Assembly: GCA_002786855.1 (NCBI GenBank)
Contig: PCUU01000018.1
Span: forward strand, 1 to 34,288
Origin: Cytophagales bacterium CG12_big_fil_rev_8_21_14_0_65_40_12
GTDB lineage: Bacteria; Bacteroidota; Bacteroidia; Cytophagales; Cyclobacteriaceae
DNA length: 34,288 bases
Reading direction: 5' to 3'
Position numbers and translations under genes: made by a program. Below the pieces are notes generated by a model. It searched no databases. It worked only from the letters and a program-made list of their open reading frames with translations, and was not told where the DNA came from. Positions 16,253-22,536 of this stretch are shown in pieces. Position 1 is the stretch's first letter. Each line of letters begins with the position of its first letter.

Positions 16253-16318
16253 TTTATAGCCCACGGTTTAAACCGTGGGCTATAAATTGGTCTGTTTTAT
16301 GGAATGGTTTTAACCATT
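16253..16318. repeat. REP-like palindromic element, copy 2
   Basis: A perfect 34-base palindrome (16253-16286, arm TTTATAGCCCACGGTTT) is followed by the same linker as copy 1 (ATTGGTCTG...) and AATGGTT-TT-AACCATT (16303-16318). The first small hairpin of copy 1 is absent. Both copies are in the same orientation and lie 130-245 bases upstream of a shared promoter box. Confidence 0.8.
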
Positions 16319-16359
16319 TTGAATAACTATCCAAGTGCTCCTTTGCGAAGAATAGCAGC

Positions 16360-16392
16360 AGTAATGAGATTACTCTAAGTAATCTCATTACT
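16360..16392. other. Perfect 15-base-pair hairpin
   Basis: AGTAATGAGATTACT (16360-16374) and its exact complement (16378-16392) are separated by only CTA. No T-run follows on either strand, so it is not a standard terminator. It sits between the REP-like palindrome and the CTGATTCC tract upstream of the lipoprotein operon. Confidence 0.7.
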
Positions 16393-16404
16393 CAATGACC
16401 TGAT

Positions 16405-16553
16405 TACTAGCGTCCCCGATTTCCCGATTCCCTGATTTCCTGATTCCTGATTCCTGATTCCTTGATTCCCCGATTCCCTGATTTCCTGATTTCCTGATTC
16501 CTGATCCCCGATTCCCTGATCCCTGATCCCCGATTTCCTGATCCCTGATTCGC
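16405..16553. repeat. Degenerate CTGATTCC minisatellite
   Basis: About 150 bases consist of roughly eighteen units of 7-9 bases built on CTGATTCC, CCGATTCC or CTGATCCC. On the minus strand this makes a short open frame of G, N, Q, S and I residues that I do not regard as a gene. The tract ends a few bases before promoter box B, a place where changes in repeat number could alter promoter activity. Confidence 0.8.
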
Positions 16554-16561
16554 CAATTACC

Positions 16562-16614
16562 AAACATTACGTCAATTGCCTTATTGAACCGACTTAGGCT
16601 GGCAGGTAAGTTTG
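16562..16614 (+). promoter_or_regulatory. Shared promoter box B (upstream of the lipoprotein operon)
   Basis: The 26-base box at 16562-16587 is identical to box A. The -33 TTG is at 16584-16586, the spacer is exactly 20 bases, and the -7 TAAGTTTG is at 16607-16614, 25 bases before the ATG at 16640. Confidence 0.85.
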
Positions 16615-16639
16615 TAAGGTACTTAAAACCTGTTCAGTC

Positions 16640-18493
16640 ATGCGTCCTGAAAAAAAAGCCTTTATTCTCTTAATATCCCTTTTTTCAATTTTTGCTTGCG
16701 ACCCCAAAGAAGATGTTGATCCAACGGTTGAGGCCGTTCAAAACGTCACTTTTAAGAAAATCATGGAGCTTTCTCCCTTTGCAGCTGCCCAAAATATCAG
16801 CGTTAGCCCAAATGAGAAGTATATGATATTTTCATATAAAGAGAATACTGCCGTAAAGAATTATTACTCCAAAGATGGAGGAGAAACAGCTCAGGAACTG
16901 TTTATCTATGGAAATGACAAGGACAAGCCGATCCAAACGAATATTAGTAACGGTGGCTTATTTGTAACCACTGACGGAGGAGTGTATGACCTGAACAATA
17001 TCCGTTCGGGCTCTGCCGCCTTTTATTATGCAAAGGGAGTCACTGATTCAGGAAAACTGGTTTACATTCAGAATGATGGCGCCAATGGCAAAACCTTCTT
17101 TATCGACAATAACGGCACCTATGAAAATACTGGGGTGCGATTAACCATGGACGAAAATTTTTACCTAGGCACTTCAGGCGAAAAAATGGGTTTCTTCGAT
17201 TGGCGGAACAGGACCATTGCCGAGTTTGATGTCAGTGCACAAACCTATACCCAAACTACTTTAACCAACTTAAACTATTCGCAGCTCTATGGACTTGGAA
17301 ATAGCCAAAATAAAGTAAAAACTGACTATAGTTACGGTCATTTTGCTTACGCGAAAGAAGGAGGGGTAATCATCATCACTCCAAGTCAAGAAATTCGGTA
17401 TTATGATTATCCTGCTGACTATCAGATTTTTCAAAATACAGAGGGTGGCATGAAGCTGTTTGGCGACCATGCCTATGTCAACATCTTCGACCGATGGGGA
17501 GGAAAGAAAGTATATGTGGCTTCAGGCACTACATTAGAACCCATGAATCACGATTTTGCAGTTTGCCGAGTGGGAGATAAGGTCTACAGCCAAGGCTTTT
17601 TAGAAAATGGTACACGTTTTAAAAGCGGGATTATTAAGGAGTCTGATGGGGTAAAAGCTTATTTGCCACTTGAGTATGAATTCGAATTTGCCTCAAACCA
17701 AATGTTTGGAAAAACCTATGTTTTGGGTGATTATGCCTATGCGAGCGATAAGGTGTATGATCTCAATGCAGAGACTTATGCTACTTCGCCAATAGGCGAA
17801 ATTGTAAGTATTTATCATGATACTGGAAAAACACTGGCCTATACGGCAACAGGAACATATAGCAGCACCGATGGTAAAAATTGGACAGAAGAATCCACAG
17901 CACCTATGAAACCAGAATTGGTCACCAAAGGCACGGATGGAAAATATCATGCACTTAATTTGACCCAGCAAGTTTATGTGTCGCCAAGTACTCAAGCCAA
18001 AACCTATTCAGTAGATATTGAAGCTTATGTTTCTTCCAATGGAATTCAGTGGGAGCTAGTGGCAGGTTCGGCCACCAACAAGTCAGGAACTGGCCCACGG
18101 TCGATGACTTCTGATGGTAAGGTTTTCTTTCTTGACAATAATGTAGGTAGGGCAGGTATTTCCTTTTTCAGCGAAGACTTTGGGGAAAGTTGGGTGAGGA
18201 TTGTCAATGGTGAAAATACTACTACTGGACAGGCTGTTTCCTTAGATTTTCAAACTAGTGAATTTGAACTGAGCAATGGCAAGTTCTTATCAGTGCGTTT
18301 TGAATTCAGCGGACAAATGTTTCTAACTACTTGCGCAAACTCCATAGGCGACTGCACTGAAATAGAAATTCAGCCAAGTTTCAATACAGAAAGTATGTAT
18401 CAGTTCGATGATGGTTCTACCACACTCAGCTCCAACGATGAATTAGTCTTCAATACTTTGGATGGAATTTACCTTTCCAGCAGCTTGAAATAG
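16640..18493 (+). CDS. Asp-box beta-propeller-like lipoprotein
   Basis: The 617-residue product is a lipoprotein (LFSIFAC, Cys20) followed by an acidic linker. The body is rich in beta-strand repeats with several sialidase-type Asp boxes (S-x-D-x-G-x-x-W), for example SSTDGKNW, SSNGIQWE and SEDFGESW, which suggests a beta-propeller. Catalytic residues of true sialidases are not evident, so binding or scaffolding is more likely than hydrolysis. DPKEDVD just after the lipid-modified cysteine is compatible with surface export of Bacteroidota lipoproteins, though the match to the export signal is loose. The start is fixed by promoter box B 25 bases upstream. Two bases separate it from the next gene, so they form an operon. 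The function is unknown. Confidence 0.8.
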   Translation: MRPEKKAFILLISLFSIFACDPKEDVDPTVEAVQNVTFKKIMELSPFAAAQNISVSPNEKYMIFSYKENTAVKNYYSKDGGETAQELFIYGNDKDKPIQTNISNGGLFVTTDGGVYDLNNIRSGSAAFYYAKGVTDSGKLVYIQNDGANGKTFFIDNNGTYENTGVRLTMDENFYLGTSGEKMGFFDWRNRTIAEFDVSAQTYTQTTLTNLNYSQLYGLGNSQNKVKTDYSYGHFAYAKEGGVIIITPSQEIRYYDYPADYQIFQNTEGGMKLFGDHAYVNIFDRWGGKKVYVASGTTLEPMNHDFAVCRVGDKVYSQGFLENGTRFKSGIIKESDGVKAYLPLEYEFEFASNQMFGKTYVLGDYAYASDKVYDLNAETYATSPIGEIVSIYHDTGKTLAYTATGTYSSTDGKNWTEESTAPMKPELVTKGTDGKYHALNLTQQVYVSPSTQAKTYSVDIEAYVSSNGIQWELVAGSATNKSGTGPRSMTSDGKVFFLDNNVGRAGISFFSEDFGESWVRIVNGENTTTGQAVSLDFQTSEFELSNGKFLSVRFEFSGQMFLTTCANSIGDCTEIEIQPSFNTESMYQFDDGSTTLSSNDELVFNTLDGIYLSSSLK

Positions 18494-18495
18494 CC

Positions 18496-19530
18496 ATGAA
18501 AGAGCAACTCCCACTTTCTCCAGAAGACATTAAAAAGCTGAAGAAGCAAATGATTCCTATGCTCATCTTTCCCTTTGCGGTGGTGGTCATGTTTACGGTT
18601 TTCTATAAACTGGCTTTCAAGAACATGGACGATAGCTTCTTTCAGGACGGCATCAGCGAAAAGATCTTTATGGGATTTGCGCTGTTTTTCTTGGGCATTG
18701 TTGGCTACATGGTCTGGACTTCGGTCATCGATATAAAGCGGGGATTCAAATACCGCATTACAGGGGTTGTTACCGACAAACGGTTGAACATCCAGACCTC
18801 TACAAGGCATGGTTCTGCAGGGGGAAGATCAGGCAGTTCTGGCACCAGTTCCAGCACCACTCGACATTATTACCTCTACATCAACGATGAAGAGTTTTCG
18901 GTAGACTATAAGCACTATACCCGTGTGAAGGTGGGCGCTACGGTGGTGATGGACAGGGCACCAAAGTCCAGGCTCACCCTTTCTTTAACAGTACTGGCTA
19001 AAGAAGCCGAAGATCCACAGGCAACGAATCAAAACCGTGCAGAGAACATCAAGTTTCTGGAGAGCGAGATGCGGGAAGAGCGCTTTAGCGACAATGATCT
19101 TCAAGCGCTGAAGCAGATTTTCAGAGCGTACACCAAACGCAAGTTGCTCTTTATGCTACCCTTTGTAGTTGTTATTTTTGGAATGATCACCAATGGATTG
19201 CTGGGTTTTCTTATCGTGCTATTCCCCTTGTTTGTGGTGCCTTTGTGGCAGGGAGTAAGCGCCTTGCGCAGATGGGGCGAATACATCAGAAACAAAGGCT
19301 ACGCCCACAAACGCGGAGTCACAGCTTTGGTGGAAGACAAGCTCACCGTTACGGGCAACCGTAGGAAAGGAACAAATAAAGTCATTACCACTCGTGGTAC
19401 ATTATCGGTAAGCACGGTGCTTTATGACAGTCTGAACGTAGGGGAGAAGGTGATCATTTTCTTCCCTAAGTACGGCAAACTACCGCTAAGTGTGATGAAG
19501 CTGAATAAGGAGGAGTTTTATCTTTTCTAG
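18496..19530 (+). CDS. Membrane protein of unknown function, partner of the lipoprotein
   Basis: The 344-residue product has membrane segments at about residues 17-38, 52-74 and a double one near 213-255 (PFVVVIFGMITNGLLGFLIVL in part). Between them are two soluble regions, each a small beta-rich domain. The first carries a flexible Gly/Ser/Arg stretch (HGSAGGRSGSSGTSSSTTRH), and the two domains look distantly alike (GVVTDKRLNIQTS versus TALVEDKLTVTGN, each followed by a strand pair and a V-G-x-x-V-x-x turn), suggesting internal duplication. No signal peptide and no family I recognise; DUF3592-like proteins share this plan but I cannot confirm it. It starts 2 bases after the lipoprotein stop and should be cotranscribed from promoter box B. 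Confidence 0.7.
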   Translation: MKEQLPLSPEDIKKLKKQMIPMLIFPFAVVVMFTVFYKLAFKNMDDSFFQDGISEKIFMGFALFFLGIVGYMVWTSVIDIKRGFKYRITGVVTDKRLNIQTSTRHGSAGGRSGSSGTSSSTTRHYYLYINDEEFSVDYKHYTRVKVGATVVMDRAPKSRLTLSLTVLAKEAEDPQATNQNRAENIKFLESEMREERFSDNDLQALKQIFRAYTKRKLLFMLPFVVVIFGMITNGLLGFLIVLFPLFVVPLWQGVSALRRWGEYIRNKGYAHKRGVTALVEDKLTVTGNRRKGTNKVITTRGTLSVSTVLYDSLNVGEKVIIFFPKYGKLPLSVMKLNKEEFYLF

Positions 19531-19538
19531 AATTAACC

Positions 19539-19596
19539 TTTGCGCTCTCAGCGCCCTTAGCGATAAAATTTAACCGCAAAGCACGCTAAGGTCGCA
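19539..19596. repeat. Dispersed GCAAAG/CGCTAAGG-type repeat
   Basis: TTTGCG (19539-19544) and CCTTAGCG (19555-19562) are complementary to CGCAAA (19575-19580) and CGCTAAGG (19584-19591). The two pairings interleave rather than nest, so the RNA could form either stem or a pseudoknot. Sequences with CGCAAAG and CGCTAAGG GTCGCAGAG are, from memory, a frequent intergenic repeat in this phylum. It starts 8 bases after the stop of the membrane protein gene. Confidence 0.6.
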
Positions 19597-19698
19597 GAGT
19601 TTGCTCTTGATTCGCATCAAGTTGGAATTTGTTATTTGCCCTTTTGGGATTTACCGAAGGTCTATAGTTGAGTCGCAGGTCAGTCCTGTTTAATTGAG

Positions 19699-19728
19699 AA
19701 AGGCAGCACGTACGGTGCTGCTTTTTTT
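19699..19728 (+). terminator. Rho-independent terminator
   Basis: GCAGCAC (19703-19709) pairs with GTGCTGC (19715-19721) around a 5-base loop; the flanking A/T bases extend the stem, and seven T follow (19722-19728). It probably ends the lipoprotein operon, about 170 bases past its last stop. The remainder of 19531-19891 contains the dispersed repeat and nothing else I can name. Confidence 0.85.
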
Positions 19729-19891
19729 ATTACGACTGCTATCATGAGTGGGGATAAGAAAGCACTTGCATCTCGTCTCGCACATAGCCACGCCTTGATT
19801 TAAATTTATTAATTGTGGCGGACTATCCAATCTCCACCAAAATACCCTTACCGATGAAACCCCATTCATTCATAGCATTTGTTACCAGCTT

Positions 19892-20590
19892 TTATATTTT
19901 ACAAAGCGCAATTTCAAAGTTTTCGCCAGGTTGCCCTTCATATTCAATCTCATAGAACCGTAGTTGCTCCACAGGAATTGGTTTGAGCAGTTTGAAATTA
20001 CAATATTGAAGAAACTCAAATTCTTGCTTCTGAGACATATTGGGAATTTCTCTTCTCAAAAAGTCTAACGCCTCTTTAGCTGTTTTACCATCTTCCTTTT
20101 CGAGATCCTCATCAGGTACATCACGAACCTCAATCATTATTGGTTTGGTTTCTATATCAATGTATTGGCGGAAATTGAATAAATCTATCTCAGAGGGGAT
20201 ATTAACCTCAATTCCTTCATTTTGGAGCAGTTCGTATAATTGAATACACCTTTCCAGAATCTCACTTCCATACTTGTTCAAAACGGAATATGTAGCAGCT
20301 CGAATTCTGCTTAATGAAACGTAAATGCCATCATGTCGATAATAAAGGTTCAGGCTGTTTCCTTTTTCGTCCACTAGTTCATGAATACCTTGATGAACCA
20401 TTGCCCATGATGAATCTTTCAGTTCTTGGTGCTTTAAATTATGAGGAATATGAGTTTCACATAGTTCGAAAAGGAATTTGAGCACATCTAAATTTCTTAA
20501 TTCGATATTAGGGTTTATGGTGCCTAAACCGTGCTTCTTGATCGAATCTAAAAATATGGTTGATGTTCCATGAAAATACTTGAAATTCAT
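19892..20590 (-). CDS. ADP-ribosyltransferase-like protein, possible toxin
   Basis: The 232-residue cytoplasmic protein shows a pattern typical of ADP-ribosyltransferase (ART/PARP-like) folds: YFHGTS at residues 5-10 with a candidate NAD-binding histidine, then DGIYVSLSRIRAATYS (87-102), a tyrosine strand followed by a helix, and later the strands KPIMIEVRDV (149-158) and VEQLRFYEIEYEG near the end. The third catalytic position could be one of the late glutamates, but I cannot assign it. Similar layouts occur in RNA 2'-phosphotransferases and in toxin ARTs. The open frame begins at a TTG at 20605; the ATG at 20590, one base after the stop of the partner gene (TAACATG), is far more likely. The tight pairing with a small upstream gene resembles a toxin-antitoxin unit. 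Assignment is by eye and needs profile support. Confidence 0.6.
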   Translation of the reverse strand: MNFKYFHGTSTIFLDSIKKHGLGTINPNIELRNLDVLKFLFELCETHIPHNLKHQELKDSSWAMVHQGIHELVDEKGNSLNLYYRHDGIYVSLSRIRAATYSVLNKYGSEILERCIQLYELLQNEGIEVNIPSEIDLFNFRQYIDIETKPIMIEVRDVPDEDLEKEDGKTAKEALDFLRREIPNMSQKQEFEFLQYCNFKLLKPIPVEQLRFYEIEYEGQPGENFEIALCKI

Positions 20591-20591
20591 G

Positions 20592-20873
20592 TTATAGAAG
20601 TTCAATTGCTCTTTTCAGAGATTTTAGTTGTTCATAAGTCATTTTATTGATTGACGCGCGAAAAATTCCTTCATCGCCTTCTGCTTTATGAGTTCGACAA
20701 GATTTAATAATTGACTGAACACTTCCCCATTTGTATTCGGGCACTTCATTTTCATGCATCATGTCAATTTCACATACTGCATCTGTTAGTTGTTGTTCAA
20801 GGACTCCACGCCCCTTAAGTTTATCTTGAGCTTTTTCTCTAAGCTCCTTAAATCTTCTGTAAGTTGGTCTCAT
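20592..20873 (-). CDS. Small helical protein, candidate antitoxin partner
   Basis: The 93-residue protein is highly charged, begins MRPTYRRFKELREKAQDKLK and ends KMTYEQLKSLKRAIELL, both predicted helices. No known domain is recognised. It is the first gene of a two-gene leftward unit; one base separates its TAA from the ATG of the ART-like gene, so translation is probably coupled. A small upstream gene coupled to a larger enzyme-like gene is the common order of antitoxin then toxin, and that is the basis for the suggestion. It has no clear promoter in the 300 bases upstream that I can support. Confidence 0.6.
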   Translation of the reverse strand: MRPTYRRFKELREKAQDKLKGRGVLEQQLTDAVCEIDMMHENEVPEYKWGSVQSIIKSCRTHKAEGDEGIFRASINKMTYEQLKSLKRAIELL

Positions 20874-21310
20874 AGAGTAGATTTATTGCTGGTAACTTTG
20901 TGTATTGAGCACATTTATGCACGATATATTTCCAATAATTTACTAAAAATCCGCATTAGCCACCCCCCCATTTGTTGTATAACGTGCATAATTTCCATTT
21001 CCAGAAAAGCACAGGAGTCTAAAAAAGTCAGTGTGTTTTTTTCTTCACGGAAGTAAAGAATTTAAAAGAATATTAACAAGGGAAGGGGTTTGGAAGTGTT
21101 GGTGATGATTTCTCTAAGGCAATGCCACCCTTAACCCCGTCAGCGGTGGACAGCTAAGTCCGTTGTAGTTTCGGCTTGCACTGATGTCCTCCGCTGGCGG
21201 AGGTGGACATTCCAGTAAGCTCAGCTCTAAATGACCCATTGAACAGGTTTCTCCCCTGATTTCCTTTCTTCTTACTTCTCATTACCCAAATCCCACTACC
21301 CAATACACCC
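20874..21310. other. Gene-free stretch with palindromic repeat relics
   Basis: No credible gene lies here. Around 21135-21215 two GC-rich pieces resemble each other (GCGGTGGACA and GGAGGTGGACA), and CCTCCGC-TG-GCGGAGG (21188-21203) is a perfect hairpin of a type common between Bacteroidota genes. From 21251 a pyrimidine-rich CCCCTGATTTCC run precedes promoter box C, a relic of the tract seen upstream of boxes A and B. Confidence 0.55.
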
Positions 21311-21363
21311 AAAGATTACGTCAATTGCCTTATTGAATGCCGCAGGTGCTCAACCTAAGTTTG
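21311..21363 (+). promoter_or_regulatory. Shared promoter box C (upstream of the unknown secreted protein)
   Basis: The box at 21311-21336 differs from boxes A and B by a single base (AAAG instead of AAAC at its fourth position). The -33 TTG is at 21333-21335, then 20 bases, then -7 TAAGTTTG at 21356-21363, 27 bases before the ATG at 21391. Confidence 0.85.
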
Positions 21364-21390
21364 ATGTATTAATTATGAACTAATCAAATA

Positions 21391-22398
21391 ATGATGAAAC
21401 GACATTTATTCTTTTTTGCGATCATTCTTTTTGCATCTTCTTCCCTGTCAGTAGCGCAAGAGGTGCAGGAGTATAAGGTTAAAATGCTAGGGCCGGCCAA
21501 TCTAAATTTTAGGAAAAGCCCAAAGAGAGTTGTGATTTCCGACTTTCAAGTGAATTACCAAACTGCCTTGAGTCTAGAAGACGAAAAGAAAGGCGGAAAA
21601 ATGTTCAGAGGTGGATTGAAAGGTGATGCAAAGGCGTCCTTGACCTTGGTACTTGAGGGTTTAGATCAAGAAGCACTACAAAAACTTACCGATCAACTCT
21701 ACGCTGATTATGTGAAGGAACTTCAATCACAAGGATTTGAAGTCGCTCCAATCGAGGAAGTTTGGAACCATAAATTATACCAAACGAGCCGCGATAAACG
21801 ATGGGAATTGAAAGCCGGCAACGGGGCAGAGCGCGGTGAACGTTTTGGTATGTTGCTAACCAGACCTTCAACCCACAAATTTGTGGTTTCTAAAAAGGAA
21901 TTCGACAAAACGAAGGCTGGAATTGCCACGCTGGCTGATTATGAAACTGGTACCGAACGAAAAATCGCCACTCAGAAGAACGATTTCATTTTCAATAAAG
22001 TGGTGGTGGTTATCAATGCTTTCGAAGATGCGCAAGGCGAAGGTTCAAAGGCATTGGGAAGGTTAGCAGGTACGGCACAAGTAAAAGCCGAAACGAATTT
22101 TAAGGTGAGCGAATTTAGCGTTATAAAATTCAATTTTGGAGAAGTTATGCCAAGGGGTGGAATAGTAGTTTCAGATGTTTTGGAGAAACAAAAATTTGAT
22201 GCTTTTCAAAGGGCAGATGTAGACAAGTTGGGCACCGATTATGGAAATATAATGACTGTCTGGGAAGTTGAAAACAGGGAAGACTCTGATTATATCACTG
22301 TGAAATGCGACCCGAAGAAATTCATTAAAGGTGCAGAATTAGGAACTTCTGCCTTTTTAAAGAGTGCCGTGAAAGAGTTAGCAGACAAGTCTAATTAA
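21391..22398 (+). CDS. Secreted protein of unknown function
   Basis: The 335-residue product has a clear signal peptide (about residues 1-23, ending VAQ), and tandem ATG codons give a one-codon uncertainty. The mature part is a mixed alpha/beta protein with many lysines; segments such as RVVISDFQVNYQTALSLEDE, a helix LQKLTDQLYADYVKELQSQG followed by FEVAPIEEVW, and KVVVVINAFEDAQGEG resemble the folds of periplasmic proteins that assemble nucleotide-binding-like alpha/beta domains, but I do not recognise a family. No lipobox, no membrane helix after the signal. Promoter box C places it in the same probable regulon as the CHAT protein and the Asp-box lipoprotein. It stands 138 bases upstream of a two-component system. 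Confidence 0.75.
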   Translation: MMKRHLFFFAIILFASSSLSVAQEVQEYKVKMLGPANLNFRKSPKRVVISDFQVNYQTALSLEDEKKGGKMFRGGLKGDAKASLTLVLEGLDQEALQKLTDQLYADYVKELQSQGFEVAPIEEVWNHKLYQTSRDKRWELKAGNGAERGERFGMLLTRPSTHKFVVSKKEFDKTKAGIATLADYETGTERKIATQKNDFIFNKVVVVINAFEDAQGEGSKALGRLAGTAQVKAETNFKVSEFSVIKFNFGEVMPRGGIVVSDVLEKQKFDAFQRADVDKLGTDYGNIMTVWEVENREDSDYITVKCDPKKFIKGAELGTSAFLKSAVKELADKSN

Positions 22399-22439
22399 TG
22401 ATTGGGATAGAAGATTTTAGTTAGAATACGCTGATTAGA

Positions 22440-22471
22440 CGTTGAGTGGGTCTTTAAAAGGCCGCTCAACG
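22440..22471 (+). other. Stem-loop between the secreted-protein gene and the kinase gene
   Basis: CGTTGAGTGG and CCGCTCAACG form a 10-base-pair stem with one G-U wobble, 41 bases after the stop codon at 22398. There is no T-run, so it is either a weak terminator or a 3' stabilising hairpin. Confidence 0.5.
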
Positions 22472-22536
22472 ATAATCAATAATAGATTATACCTCAACCA
22501 ATTCAAACAAATCAATTTGTTCTCTATTTTTAGGCA

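Noticed and set aside
16375-16563. Minus-strand open frame of 62 residues rich in G, N, Q, S and I
   Set aside because: It is a translation of the CTGATTCC minisatellite and has no independent coding support.
16640-18493. Active sialidase
   Set aside because: Asp boxes are present, but the catalytic arginine triad and the FRIP motif are not evident.
20593-20605. TTG start five codons upstream for the ART-like protein
   Set aside because: It lies inside the partner gene's coding end; the ATG one base after the partner's stop is the better start.
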